DNA of 64,000 nt from JAMHWF01 sp048500255 (GCA_048500255.1 JASNYH010000002.1:558001-622000); one strand, 5' to 3'. Positions 45,278 to 54,702 are shown, counted from the first letter of the stretch. Numbers and translations: made by a program. The notes: generated from the letters alone by a model not told the origin.

Positions 45278-47560
45278 ATGTCGACCGCCGCCAACCCCGC
45301 CGCCCTGGCGGCCCAAGCCCGGCGCATCTACACGGAGACGTTGCTCAAGGGTGTTCCCGCGGCCGTTCGTAGCATCGACGAAGCAGCGCGCACGCTGCTC
45401 GACCAGCCTGCCGAGGGCGCGGTGCAGTTCAAGCGCCGCGAGCTCGTCGAGAGCCTGAGGGCGGGAGCAGGACCCTGGCAGGTCGGGCTGATCAACGCGC
45501 TGCGCGCGTCGATGCTCGCTGGCGGTTTGTCGGCCTCGCGGCCCGGTGACCTGCCGCGGCCGTCGAGCCGCACCGACAGCCTGACGCTGGTCGACGACGA
45601 CACGATCGACCGCGAGATCCTCAGCTCGCGCCTCGCGCTGGCGATGATGGACCGCGCGTCGCTCGGCTTCAACGACTTGCGCGCGCGCATGACACATCTC
45701 GAGCGCCGCGAGGAGCTCGATGCCGACGACATGCTGCGCGCCCACGTGCTGGCGCGCGTCGCGCTCGCCACGTGGCGAGCGGCCGGCATGACGCTGCCCG
45801 GCTGGCGCCTGATCCAGAACGCGCTCCACGAGGAGTTCGCGGTGCTGGCCGAGGTGGCGTACCACGAAGTCAACCGCTGGCTGATCAGCCAGCGCGTGAT
45901 GCCCGAGATCGACTTGCGCCCGCTGATCCGGCGCCACAAGGATGTCGGCGTGATCAGCGGCGCCGGTCTTTACGATCCCTACATCAGCTCGTCGGGCGCG
46001 TCGACTGGCATCGGGCGCGGCGTCGGCGACGAGACGCGTCTGCTGACGCGCGCGGCACCGCTGGCGCGCACCGGCCAGCACGCCGAGGCCGTGCTCGGCC
46101 GGCTCAATCGCCTGATCGGCCGGCAGTTGCCAGAATTCGCCCACACGGCGCAGCAGCGCACGATGTCACCGGGGCTGCGCGCCGCACTGGGCGAGGCCCA
46201 GCAGAGCCTGCAGCGGCGTCTGGCCACGGGGCGCGGGCCGGGCGTCACGGCGTCGGGCGCCATCAGTACGCCCGCGCTGCTGGAGGACTTGCAGCAGCGC
46301 CGGCGCGCACTGAAGCAGGCCGCCGCGACGCCGGTCGAGCGCGCGACGATCGAGATCGTCGCGCTGCTGTTCCAGAGCATCCTGACGGAAGAGCGCATTC
46401 CCGCAAGCGTGCGCGTCTGGTTCGCGCGGTTGCAGATGCCGGTGTTGCGCGTCGCCGTTGGCGAGCCGGATTTCTTTGCGACGACGGATCACCCCGCGCG
46501 GCGCCTGATCGACCGCATGGGCGCCTGCGTGATGGGTTTCGACGCGTCGACGCGCGCTATCGGCGACGCGCTCGAGAAGGAGATCAAGCGCGTCGTGCAG
46601 GTCGTCGAAGCCTATCCCGACACCGGCCGGCGCGTCTTCCAGACCGTGCTGACCGAGTTCGAGAAGTTCCTCGAGCACTACTTCAAGAACGAGAACGAGG
46701 CGTCGCGCAAGGGCGTGTCGCTCGCGCAGCAGGTCGAGCAGCGCGAGACGATGGCGATCCAGTACACGATCGAGCTGCGCAAGATGCTCAACGAGGTCCC
46801 GGTGCAGGACGGCGTGCGCGACTTCCTGTTCCACGTCTGGGCCGACGTGCTCGCGATGACGGCGGTCAAGAACGGGGTGCAGGGCGAGGAGACCAAGGCG
46901 ATGAAGCGCGCCGCCGCGGATCTGATCTGGTCGGCCAGCGCCAAGGTGTCGCGCGAGGAGCGCGCCGAGGTGATCCGCCGTCTCGCGCCGCTGCTCAAGA
47001 CGCTGCGCGACGGCATGAACAACGTCGGCATGTCCGTCGAGAAGCAGGACGACTACATCCAGACGCTGAACAACTCGCTCGCCGCGGCGTTCACGGCCAA
47101 GTCGGCCGCCATCCCGCAGGACCGGCTCGAGGAACTGATGCTGCGCCTCGAGACGCTCGAGGAGCTGCTGCCCGACGCCGAGGAGGTCGAGATCGACTCT
47201 TCGATGGTATTCGACCTGTCGGGCCACGAGAGCTCGGAGCTCGAGGTCGTCGCCGAGGGCGGATCGCTGCCGACGCCGGCGATGCTCGCCTGGGCGCGCG
47301 AGCTGCAGGTCGGCAGCTGGTACATGCTCGACTATCGCGGTCGCAACGACACGGTGCAGCTCGCCTGGCAAGGCCTCAAGCGCCAGCTGTCGCTGTTCGT
47401 GTCGCCCGAGGGTCGAGGCATCCTGTTCCAGCAGAACCGGCTCGCCGCGTTCCTGCAGGCCGGCCTGCTGGTGCCGGCGCAGGATGAGGCGCTCACGGTG
47501 CGGGCCACGCGCTCGGCGCTGGCCAAGCTCGACGTCGATCCGAGCCGCCTGCTGTCCTGA
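45278..47560 (+). CDS. DUF1631 family protein, unknown function
   Basis: A large, probably cytoplasmic, mostly helical protein of 760 residues with no signal peptide or membrane helix. The overall pattern, including ARLQMPVLRVAVGEPDFF and HPARRLIDRMGACVMGF, matches the DUF1631 family common in beta- and gammaproteobacteria. The C-terminal about 100 residues (ELQVGSWYMLDYRGRNDTVQ, then RQLSLFVSPEGRGILF) look like a PilZ-type or similar small beta-rich domain, but I do not see the canonical RxxxR motif. It lies 45 nt after secF, possibly on the same transcript. Confidence 0.85.
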   Translation: MSTAANPAALAAQARRIYTETLLKGVPAAVRSIDEAARTLLDQPAEGAVQFKRRELVESLRAGAGPWQVGLINALRASMLAGGLSASRPGDLPRPSSRTDSLTLVDDDTIDREILSSRLALAMMDRASLGFNDLRARMTHLERREELDADDMLRAHVLARVALATWRAAGMTLPGWRLIQNALHEEFAVLAEVAYHEVNRWLISQRVMPEIDLRPLIRRHKDVGVISGAGLYDPYISSSGASTGIGRGVGDETRLLTRAAPLARTGQHAEAVLGRLNRLIGRQLPEFAHTAQQRTMSPGLRAALGEAQQSLQRRLATGRGPGVTASGAISTPALLEDLQQRRRALKQAAATPVERATIEIVALLFQSILTEERIPASVRVWFARLQMPVLRVAVGEPDFFATTDHPARRLIDRMGACVMGFDASTRAIGDALEKEIKRVVQVVEAYPDTGRRVFQTVLTEFEKFLEHYFKNENEASRKGVSLAQQVEQRETMAIQYTIELRKMLNEVPVQDGVRDFLFHVWADVLAMTAVKNGVQGEETKAMKRAAADLIWSASAKVSREERAEVIRRLAPLLKTLRDGMNNVGMSVEKQDDYIQTLNNSLAAAFTAKSAAIPQDRLEELMLRLETLEELLPDAEEVEIDSSMVFDLSGHESSELEVVAEGGSLPTPAMLAWARELQVGSWYMLDYRGRNDTVQLAWQGLKRQLSLFVSPEGRGILFQQNRLAAFLQAGLLVPAQDEALTVRATRSALAKLDVDPSRLLS

Positions 47561-47562
47561 GG

Positions 47563-47586
47563 GCACGCCGCCGTCACGGGCGGTGC
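47563..47586. terminator. Hairpin between convergent DUF1631 and smg genes
   Basis: CCGCC/GGCGG with a 6-nt loop, extended by GCA/TGC across a 2-nt bulge. It fills the 28-bp gap between two convergent genes, so a bidirectional terminator is likely although no T-run is present. Confidence 0.45.
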
Positions 47587-47588
47587 GG

Positions 47589-48041
47589 TCAGTGGATCAG
47601 TCGATCCTCTTCGTCGACGAACAGCTCGTCGAGGATGAGTGCGTCGGGTTCTTCGCCGAGGCTCCAGAACACCATCAGGACGATGACCTTGAGGTCCTCG
47701 AGGTCGAGCGGGCGCAGGTTGACCGCCGTTGCGCGGTCGATGACGAACTCGCGCATCGCCGGCGGCAGCACGCCGGCCGACTCGAGAAAGCTGATGAAAC
47801 CGATCGACGCCTCGCCGAGCAGCTCCTGCTCGGCGGCGGTGTAGACGCGCAGGCTGTCGGCGCCCTGCTCGCCGGTGTACGACTGGGCACCGGTCGCCAG
47901 GCCGTCCAGCCAGGTCAGGGCCTCCTCGATCTCGTCCGACTCGAACCCCGCCGACGACAGTTTGCGCGTCAGGTTGGCGTGGTCCGGACAGGCGTCCGGG
48001 CGCCAGTAGTTTTCGTACAGATAGACCAGCACGTCGAACAT
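47589..48041 (-). CDS. smg: Smg family protein (DUF494)
   Basis: 150 residues, acidic, function unknown. The start MFDVLVYLYENYWRPDACPD is the family signature, so ATG 48041 is preferred over GTG 48050, which would add three residues. It is the last gene of the minus-strand group LysM-dprA-smg, the usual arrangement next to def-fmt in beta/gammaproteobacteria. 57 nt after dprA. Confidence 0.93.
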   Translation of the reverse strand: MFDVLVYLYENYWRPDACPDHANLTRKLSSAGFESDEIEEALTWLDGLATGAQSYTGEQGADSLRVYTAAEQELLGEASIGFISFLESAGVLPPAMREFVIDRATAVNLRPLDLEDLKVIVLMVFWSLGEEPDALILDELFVDEEDRLIH

Positions 48042-48098
48042 GCGGCTCACTATACCGCAGCGTCCCGATGGCTCGACGGCCGCGGCGGCATTGCGGGA

Positions 48099-49205
48099 TC
48101 AGGCGCGATGGCGACGCTGGAAGCGCTGGCCGGGCAGGCGATCGACGCTGCCGGCGAGCTCGAGTTCGAGCAGGCGGGCGTTGAGGGCGGGCGCCGGCCA
48201 GCCGGTACGCGAGACCAGTTCGTCGAGCGTCGCGGCATCGTGGCCGAGCGCGCGGAGCACGGCGTCGTCGGGCGTCCCCGTCGGCGTCGAATCGCGCGTC
48301 GTCCCGACGGGCCGGGCCGTGGGCCGAAGCTCGTCGAGGATGTCCTGCGCGCAGTCGACCAGCTTGGCACCTTGCTTGATCAGCGCATGGCAGCCTTTCG
48401 ACAGCGGCGAGTGGATCGACCCCGGCAGCGCGAACACGTCACGGCCGGCCTCGGTAGCCAGCCGTGCCGTGATCAGTGAACCCGACTGCAGCGCGGCCTC
48501 GATGACGAGGGTGCCCCGCGCCATCCCGGCGATGAGGCGGTTGCGCACTGGAAAATTCGTTGCGAGGGATGGCGTGCCGAGTGGGTACTCGCTCAGCAGC
48601 GCGCCCTTGGCCACGATGCGCCGCGCCAGATCGAGGTGGCGCCGCGGATAGACGCGATCGAGCCCCGTCGCGACGACGGCGACAGTGCCCGTTGCGCCCG
48701 CGAGCGCGCCTTCGTGCGCCGCGCCGTCGATGCCGAGCGCCAGCCCCGAGACGACTGCGAAGCCGGCGTCGCTCAGGTGCGCGGCGAAGGCGCGCGCATT
48801 GTCGAGACCTTGCGGCGTCGGATTGCGGCTGCCCACCACAGCGACGGCCGGACGGTTCAGGAAGCCGGCGTCCCCGACCGCGTACAGCAGCAGCGGCGGG
48901 TCGGCGGTCTGCAGCAGCGCTTGCGGGTAGTCGGCATCGCCGAGCGTGACGACGTGGCGCGGCGCCGCAGCGGCTGATTGCAGCCACTGCCACGTCGTCT
49001 CGACCAGGTCGTCGATCGCCGGGCGGCCGTCGGGCCAGACCGTCGGCCGCACCATGCCGGCGGCGTCGCGCCACGAAAAGTCGGAGGCTTCGCGCACGGC
49101 CTGCGGCGATCCGAAGGCGGCGAGCAGGCGGCGCGCCGATTCACGGCCGACGCCGGGCGCCTCGGTCAGGCGCAGCCAGGCGTCGAGTTCGTCGCGGTCG
49201 ATCAC
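48099..49205 (-). CDS. dprA: DNA-processing protein DprA
   Basis: It loads RecA on single-stranded DNA taken up during natural transformation. 368 residues, starting at GTG 49205. An N-terminal helix-hairpin region (GVGRESARRLLAAFG), the Rossmann-like core (VVGSRNPTPQGLDNARAFA, VSGLALGIDGAAH, SEYPLGT, FPVRNRLIAGMA) and a C-terminal winged helix (LDELVSRTGWPAPALNARL) are complete. It is 35 nt after the LysM gene. Confidence 0.96.
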   Translation of the reverse strand: MIDRDELDAWLRLTEAPGVGRESARRLLAAFGSPQAVREASDFSWRDAAGMVRPTVWPDGRPAIDDLVETTWQWLQSAAAAPRHVVTLGDADYPQALLQTADPPLLLYAVGDAGFLNRPAVAVVGSRNPTPQGLDNARAFAAHLSDAGFAVVSGLALGIDGAAHEGALAGATGTVAVVATGLDRVYPRRHLDLARRIVAKGALLSEYPLGTPSLATNFPVRNRLIAGMARGTLVIEAALQSGSLITARLATEAGRDVFALPGSIHSPLSKGCHALIKQGAKLVDCAQDILDELRPTARPVGTTRDSTPTGTPDDAVLRALGHDAATLDELVSRTGWPAPALNARLLELELAGSVDRLPGQRFQRRHRA

Positions 49206-49239
49206 GGCGCGCCGGGGTGCTGCGCCGGACAGAGCGCGT

Positions 49240-50424
49240 TCAGGGTTGGGTGAAGCGGTCGCCGGCGCGCACTGGATCCTGGACGTTCAGGATGAGCGCA
49301 TACGACACGCGGTCGAACACGCTGAAGACGAACAGCAGGCCGTGGCGCTCGTCGGGCAGCGACATCGGCGTCCGCTTGTCGTCGGTGGTGTCGATGACGT
49401 TCGGCGCCCCGGCGCGCCACAGCGCCAGCACATGGCCGCGCTCCATGCCGTCGCGTGCGCCGCGGTTGAGCGCGACGATCTGGTTCTGCCCCGCGTTCAG
49501 GCCGTCGCCATAGATCGACACCACCCGGCCGTCGATCGGGCCCTTGGGGGCATGCGGTACGTAGTTGGCGTAGTCGCGCGCCGGCACCGGCGCCAAGCGG
49601 TCGCCGATGCCGACCTCCTGCTTGACACGCGTGACGGTGAACGTGGCGGGCACGACCTCCGGCTTGCCGTCGGAGCCGTTGCGTGTCTCGCCGGGCCGCA
49701 GGTACTCGGCCGTGCCGAGGTAGGCCGCCTCGTAGCCGAGCACTTCCTTCGTCGTCGGATCGACGAGCGGCTTGGCCGAGCGGAACACGCGGTACTCGCG
49801 CAGCGTGCCGAGGTTGCCGCGCACGTAGGCGGTGTCGCCGCGACCGAGCACGACGCGACCTTCCTGCGTGGCGACGATGCGCGGCGCCTGCGCCAGCTCG
49901 TCGGTCTGGAACACGATCGCCTCGTTGAGGAACGGCTGGATCAGGTTCAGCGGGATCGACGGGATGCCAGCGGTGTCGAGCGCCTCCGAGCGCACGCGCG
50001 GCGAGAGCTTGACGACATCGCCCGCGCCGCCGCTCGGTTGCCCGGCGCGCAGGCGAGCGCGGCCGCTCGTCTTGTCCAGGTACAGCACTTGGCCGGGATA
50101 GATCAGATGCGGGTTGCGGATCTGGTCCAGGTTCATGCCCCACAGCTCGGGCCAGCGCCACGGACTCTTGAGGAACAACTTGGAGATGTCCCACAACGTG
50201 TCGCCGCGCTTGACGGTGTGCGAATCGGGCGCGTCGGGCGCCAGCTCCGACAGCGGCACGCCGGCCTGCGCCACCTGTTGCGCCGTGCTGCGCTGCTGCG
50301 ATGTGATCGGGTAGTCGGCCGCCGACGCCGGGCCGGCGCAGAGCGCGGCGCCGATCAGCAAGCCCATGCCGGCCAGGGTCGCGATGCGCTTCACGGGGGG
50401 CGAGGGGCGGGTGTCGGCGATCAT
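49240..50424 (-). CDS. Secreted LysM domain protein
   Basis: 394 residues from ATG 50424, which has GGGAGAG upstream; a longer frame from 50535 would hide the signal peptide. Signal peptide about 1-34 (hydrophobic ATLAGMGLLIGAALCAGPASA). One LysM domain follows (HTVKRGDTLWDISKLFLKSP; NPHLIYPGQVLYLD), so peptidoglycan binding in the periplasm is likely. The C-terminal about 280 residues have no named domain that I recognise. Upstream of dprA and divergent from def, the position of a conserved LysM gene in many proteobacteria. Confidence 0.92.
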   Translation of the reverse strand: MIADTRPSPPVKRIATLAGMGLLIGAALCAGPASAADYPITSQQRSTAQQVAQAGVPLSELAPDAPDSHTVKRGDTLWDISKLFLKSPWRWPELWGMNLDQIRNPHLIYPGQVLYLDKTSGRARLRAGQPSGGAGDVVKLSPRVRSEALDTAGIPSIPLNLIQPFLNEAIVFQTDELAQAPRIVATQEGRVVLGRGDTAYVRGNLGTLREYRVFRSAKPLVDPTTKEVLGYEAAYLGTAEYLRPGETRNGSDGKPEVVPATFTVTRVKQEVGIGDRLAPVPARDYANYVPHAPKGPIDGRVVSIYGDGLNAGQNQIVALNRGARDGMERGHVLALWRAGAPNVIDTTDDKRTPMSLPDERHGLLFVFSVFDRVSYALILNVQDPVRAGDRFTQP

Positions 50425-50678
50425 GTACAGGCTCTCCCGGATGCGTCGCGTGCGGTCGCTGGATGCGCGACGCCGCCTCATGTGGTTACTTGGCCGAACG
50501 CGGCAACTCGCGGCGAGTTCGGCGAAAATCCTCAACTGGTTTCACAGATTCTGCCCTCAATGTATTGATACCGCAATGAAACCGGGTCGCGGCTCGCCGC
50601 TGTGTGCGAGCCTTCACGCGGCCCGGCGTTGCGCGGTATCCACAGCGGTTGCACGTCGTATCAAGTCCACCCGTCACG

Positions 50679-51191
50679 ATGGCCCAGCTCCGCATCCTGC
50701 GATATCCCGACCCGCGACTGCATACGATCGCCAAGCCCGTGGCGCGGGTCGACGAACGCGTGCGCCGGCTCGTCGACGACATGCTCGAGACGATGTACGC
50801 CGCCGAGGGCATCGGCCTCGCGGCGACGCAGATCGACGTGCACGAGCGCGTCATCGTCATCGACGTGTCGGAACGTCGCGACGAGCCGCGCGTGCTGATC
50901 AACCCGGAGCTGCTCGAATGCAGCGACGAGATGGTGCTCGGCGACGAAGGCTGCCTGTCGGTGCCACTGGTCTACGACAAGGTACCGCGCCACGCGCGCA
51001 TCAGGGCGTGCGCGCTCGACCGCGACGGCCAGCCGTACGAGTTCGACGCCGAGGGCCTGCTCGCCGTATGCGTGCAGCACGAGATGGACCACTTGCTCGG
51101 CAAGGTGTTCGTCGACTACCTCAGCCCGCTCAAACGCAACCGAATCAAGAGCAAGATGCTCAAGAAGACGCGCGAGGAGATGCGGGTTTGA
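50679..51191 (+). CDS. def: Peptide deformylase
   Basis: It removes the formyl group from nascent proteins. 170 residues. All three class I motifs are intact: EGIGLAATQ, EGCLSVP (Cys92) and QHEMDHLLG (His134, Glu135, His138), which bind the catalytic Fe/Zn. ATG 50679 gives MAQLRILRYPDPRL; an upstream in-frame start at 50604 is not supported. It is the reverse activity of Fmt, encoded 19 nt downstream. The 254-bp divergent gap before it has no clear promoter on the plus strand. Confidence 0.97.
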   Translation: MAQLRILRYPDPRLHTIAKPVARVDERVRRLVDDMLETMYAAEGIGLAATQIDVHERVIVIDVSERRDEPRVLINPELLECSDEMVLGDEGCLSVPLVYDKVPRHARIRACALDRDGQPYEFDAEGLLAVCVQHEMDHLLGKVFVDYLSPLKRNRIKSKMLKKTREEMRV

Positions 51192-51210
51192 CGTCGACGC
51201 GGCGCCCGCG

Positions 51211-52170
51211 ATGAGGCTGGCGTTCGCCGGCACGCCCGAATTCGCGCGCATCGCGCTGGCGGCGCTGCACGCCGCTGGTCACGACATCGCGCTCGTGCTG
51301 ACCCAGCCCGACCGGCCGGCCGGGCGCGGCATGCAGTTGCAGGCCTCGCCGGTCAAGGCTTGGGCCGTCGATCTCGGTCTGACCGTCGCGCAGCCGCGCA
51401 GCCTGCGCCTGGACGGCCGCTTCGCCGACGACGCGCACGCCGCGCGGCAGGCGCTGCATGATGCGGCGCCCGAAGTCGTCGTCGTCGCCGCCTACGGTCT
51501 GATCCTGCCGCCGTGGGTGCTCGAACTGCCGGCGCGCGGCTGCCTCAACATCCACGCCTCGCTGCTGCCGCGCTGGCGCGGCGCCGCGCCGATCCAGCGC
51601 GCGATCGAGGCGGGCGACGCGCGCACCGGCGTCACCATCATGCAGATGGACGCCGGCCTCGACACCGGCGACATGCTGCTGGCCGAGGCGATCGACATCG
51701 GCCCCGACGACACCGCGGCGACGCTGCACGACCGCCTGGCCGCGCTCGGCGCGCGGCTGATCGTCGACGCGCTCGGGAAGGCGGCGCAGGGCGGCTTGCA
51801 GCGCGTGCCCCAGCCGGCCGAAGGCATCACGTATGCGGCCAAGATCGACAAGCGCGAAGCGGTGCTCGACTGGCGCGCCGACGCCCGGCTGCTGGCGCGG
51901 CGGGTGCGCGCCTTCGACCCGTTCCCCGGCGCCAGCCTCGAATGCGGCGGCGAGACGCTCAAGTGCTGGCGCGCCACCGCGACGCCCGATCGCGGCGCCC
52001 CCGGCGAGGTGCTGGCTGCCGACGCGCAGGGCCTGCTCGTCGCCTGCGGCAGCGGCGCGCTGCGGCTGCAGACGCTGCAGCGCCCCGGCGGCCGGCGCGT
52101 CGCCGCGGCCGACCACCTGCGCGCGCATCCGGTCGCTTCGGGCACACGGCTCGCCGTGGCCGCAGATTGA
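51211..52170 (+). CDS. fmt: Methionyl-tRNA formyltransferase
   Basis: It formylates Met on initiator tRNA with 10-formyl-THF. 319 residues. The formyltransferase core has NIHASLLPRWRGAAPIQRAI (catalytic Asn and His) and GVTIMQMDAGLDTGDML (catalytic Asp), then an OB-like C-terminal domain that grips the tRNA. It is in the def-fmt pair. Its substrate, the initiator tRNA, is encoded at 41672. Confidence 0.97.
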   Translation: MRLAFAGTPEFARIALAALHAAGHDIALVLTQPDRPAGRGMQLQASPVKAWAVDLGLTVAQPRSLRLDGRFADDAHAARQALHDAAPEVVVVAAYGLILPPWVLELPARGCLNIHASLLPRWRGAAPIQRAIEAGDARTGVTIMQMDAGLDTGDMLLAEAIDIGPDDTAATLHDRLAALGARLIVDALGKAAQGGLQRVPQPAEGITYAAKIDKREAVLDWRADARLLARRVRAFDPFPGASLECGGETLKCWRATATPDRGAPGEVLAADAQGLLVACGSGALRLQTLQRPGGRRVAAADHLRAHPVASGTRLAVAAD

Positions 52171-52232
52171 ACTCCGGCGCCCCGGCCGCATCTGAGGCAG
52201 GCGTCCACGTCGCGAGGAGAGAGGAACGCCCG

Positions 52233-53081
52233 ATGTTCAACATGCTCAAGACAGCCGTCCTGATGGCGGCGATCACCGGCCTGTTCATGGCCATCGGCTC
52301 GCTGCTCGGCGGCCAGCAGGGGATGATGATCGCGCTCGTCGTCGCGCTGGGCATGAACTTCTTCAGCTACTGGTTCTCCGACAAGCTGGTGCTGAAGATG
52401 TACAACGCGCAGGAGGTCGACGAGACCTCGGCACCGCAGTTCCATCGCATGGTGCGCGAGCTGGCCGGACGCGCGCAGCTGCCGATGCCGCGTGTCTACC
52501 TGATCCAGGAGGACGCGCCCAACGCCTTCGCCACCGGCCGCAATCCGCAGAACGCCGCCGTCGCCGCGACGACGGGCATCCTGCGCGTGCTCAGCGAGCG
52601 CGAGCTGCGCGGCGTGATGGCGCACGAGCTGGCGCACGTCAAGCACCGCGACATCCTGATCTCGACGATCTCGGCGACGATGGCCGGCGCGATCTCGATG
52701 CTCGCCAACTTCGCGATGTTCTTCGGCGGCCGCGACAGCGAAGGCCGGCCGCACAACCCGGTCGTCGGCATCCTCGTGATGCTGCTCGCGCCGCTGGCGG
52801 CCAGCCTGATCCAGATGGCGATCAGCCGCGCCCGCGAATTCGAGGCCGATCGCGGCGGCGCCGAGATCTCGGGCGACCCGCAGGCGCTGGCCAGCGCACT
52901 GCAGAAGATCAAGCAGTACGCCTCTGGCATCCCGCTCGACGCCGCCGAGCGCCACCCCGAGACGGCGCAGATGATGATCGTCAATCCGCTGTCCGGCGGC
53001 GGGCTGCGCGGCCTGTTCTCGACACACCCGTCGACCGAGGAGCGCGTCGAGCGCCTGCTCGCGATGGCGCGCGCCGGCTGA
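52233..53081 (+). CDS. htpX: Protease HtpX homolog
   Basis: A zinc metalloprotease of the inner membrane for quality control of membrane proteins. 282 residues. Two N-terminal helices (about 5-48), then MAHELAHVKHRD with the HExxH zinc site (His131, Glu132, His135), two more helices, and the third ligand in REFEADRGG. ATG 52233 follows GAGGAGAGAGG. The order def-fmt-htpX is common in Burkholderiales. Confidence 0.96.
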   Translation: MFNMLKTAVLMAAITGLFMAIGSLLGGQQGMMIALVVALGMNFFSYWFSDKLVLKMYNAQEVDETSAPQFHRMVRELAGRAQLPMPRVYLIQEDAPNAFATGRNPQNAAVAATTGILRVLSERELRGVMAHELAHVKHRDILISTISATMAGAISMLANFAMFFGGRDSEGRPHNPVVGILVMLLAPLAASLIQMAISRAREFEADRGGAEISGDPQALASALQKIKQYASGIPLDAAERHPETAQMMIVNPLSGGGLRGLFSTHPSTEERVERLLAMARAG

Positions 53082-53157
53082 CGCGGACGGGCAAGCGGCG
53101 CGGCGCTCAAGTCGCGCCGACGCGGGCCGATAACCCGTGCACAACCCGGTGCCCGAC

Positions 53158-53556
53158 ATGCGTCCCGTTCCCGCCCTCCTGATCGCTGCAGCCGGCCTGC
53201 TGGCCGGCTGCGATATGCTGGGCATCGAGGACTCGGAGAAGATCGCTGCAGCCCGCGAAGCCGAAGGCAAGGCCATCGGCGGCGCCTGCCGTCACGCTGG
53301 GCGTGCGATCGAGGACTGCTACGTGCTGAACCGGCGCGCCGACAAGGCCGCGATGTTCGCCGGCTGGCGCGAGATGAACGACTACATGCGCGAGAACAAG
53401 CTCGACGCCGTCGCGCCGCTGCTCGCGGCCGGCGCCGCCAAGCCGGCCGCCGAGGTCGCCTCGGCGCCGGCCGCCGACGACAAGCGCGCCGCCAAGCCGG
53501 CCGCCGCGACCAAGCCCAAGGAAGCGCGCGCCGAAGCGCGCCCGCAAGAGTCCTAG
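53158..53556 (+). CDS. Small putative lipoprotein
   Basis: 132 residues from ATG 53158. A short signal peptide ends in the lipobox LLAG-C (Cys about 18), so lipid attachment is likely. The middle has a conserved-looking CRHAGRAIEDCYVLN stretch with two Cys that may pair; the C-terminal 40 residues are Ala/Lys/Pro-rich and probably unstructured. GTG 53137 is an alternative start. I do not recognise a family. 76 nt after htpX. Confidence 0.7.
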   Translation: MRPVPALLIAAAGLLAGCDMLGIEDSEKIAAAREAEGKAIGGACRHAGRAIEDCYVLNRRADKAAMFAGWREMNDYMRENKLDAVAPLLAAGAAKPAAEVASAPAADDKRAAKPAAATKPKEARAEARPQES

Positions 53557-53588
53557 AGCCGGCGCAGGACTTGTCGCTGCGCACGACA

Positions 53589-54332
53589 ATGCCGGCCATG
53601 AGTCGGCTGTCGGCGCTGTGGCGTCACCCCGAGTTCCGCCGCGGCGCGCGCGACATGTCGGGCATCACCCTGGGCATCGCGGCTTGGGCGCTCGTGACCG
53701 GTGTCGCGATGGTCAAGAGCGGCCTGGGCGTGCCGCTGTCGCTGGCGATGTCGTTCATCGTCTACGCCGGCAGCGCGCAGCTCGCGGCGCTGCCGCTGAT
53801 GGCCGCGGGCGCGCCGATGTGGGTCGTGTGGGCGACGGCGTTCTGCGTCAACCTGCGCTTCCTGATCTACAGCGCGCAGTGGCGGCCTTACTTCGTCCGC
53901 TACCCGCTGCGCCAGCGGCTCGCGCTCGGCTACTTCACCGGCGACCTCAACTACATCCTGTTCATGCGGCGCTTCCCCGAGCCGCGGCCTGTGTCCGAAC
54001 AGCTGCCGTACTTCCTCGGCGGCGTGTCGGTCAACTGGACGGCGTGGCAGCTGCTTTCGGCCACCGGCGTGCTGCTCGCCGACAGCGTGCCGACGCACTG
54101 GGGCCTCGGCTTCGCTGGCGTGCTCGCGCTCGTCGCGCTGACGTATTCGCTGCTGTCGGACCGCACGACGTGGGTCGCCGCGGCGGTCGCCGGCAGCGCC
54201 GCCGTCGCGGCCGCGGCGCTGCCGCTCAAGCTCAACATCGTCGTCGCCATCGCCGCCGCCGTGGGCGCCGGCCTCGTGATGGAACGCGGCGGCGCCAAGG
54301 CGGCGTCGCGCAACGCCTCGGGGGCCGGATGA
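53589..54332 (+). CDS. azlC: AzlC family branched-chain amino acid exporter subunit
   Basis: The large subunit of a two-part exporter (AzlCD/YgaZH type) for branched-chain amino acids or analogues. 247 residues and about seven membrane helices. SFIVYAGSAQLAALPLM and AFCVNLRFLIYSAQ are the AzlC signatures. Starts at TTG 53571, ATG 53589 and ATG 53598 are all possible; ATG 53589 is chosen. Its stop overlaps the start of azlD. Confidence 0.9.
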   Translation: MPAMSRLSALWRHPEFRRGARDMSGITLGIAAWALVTGVAMVKSGLGVPLSLAMSFIVYAGSAQLAALPLMAAGAPMWVVWATAFCVNLRFLIYSAQWRPYFVRYPLRQRLALGYFTGDLNYILFMRRFPEPRPVSEQLPYFLGGVSVNWTAWQLLSATGVLLADSVPTHWGLGFAGVLALVALTYSLLSDRTTWVAAAVAGSAAVAAAALPLKLNIVVAIAAAVGAGLVMERGGAKAASRNASGAG

Positions 54333-54661
54333 TGCACTGGGAGATCGTCGCGACGCTGCTCGGCATGGGTGTGGTCACCATCGTCACGCGCGCCTTCTTC
54401 CTCATCCCGCGGCGCGACCTGCCGATGCCGGGCTGGCTGCGCCGCGGCCTGCGGTATGCGCCACTGGGCGCGATGGCGGCTGTCGTCGTGCCCGAGATCG
54501 CGATGACGCCGCAAGGCGAGCTGATCTCGGGCTGGCGCGACGCGCGGCTGTTCGCCGTCGCGGCATCGACGGCGTACTACTTCTGGCGCCGCGACATTCT
54601 CGGCACCATCGTCGCCGGCACCGCCGTGATGCTCGTGCTGCGCATCGGTCTCGGCTGGTAG
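54329..54661 (+). CDS. azlD: AzlD family transport protein
   Basis: The small partner of AzlC. 110 residues with four membrane helices; TIVTRAFFLIPRRDLPMPGWLRRGLRYAPLG holds the conserved RxxF..P motif. ATG 54329 overlaps the azlC stop by 4 nt (ATGA), so the pair is cotranslated. It ends 41 nt before pgk. Confidence 0.9.
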   Translation: MMHWEIVATLLGMGVVTIVTRAFFLIPRRDLPMPGWLRRGLRYAPLGAMAAVVVPEIAMTPQGELISGWRDARLFAVAASTAYYFWRRDILGTIVAGTAVMLVLRIGLGW

Positions 54662-54670
54662 CCCCTCTCG

Positions 54671-54676
54671 TAGAAT
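54671..54676 (+). promoter_or_regulatory. Probable -10 of pgk
   Basis: TAGAAT, 9 nt after the azlD stop and 26 nt before the pgk start. The matching -35 zone (54648-54653) is poor. Confidence 0.42.
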
Positions 54677-54702
54677 CGTGCGCTTCACTGCGGTGCCCAG
54701 CC

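Noticed and set aside
50425..50678. A divergent promoter pair between the LysM gene and def
   Set aside because: A minus-strand TTGCGG-17-CAGAAT combination can be written, but its -10 is poor and nothing comparable serves def, so it was not annotated.
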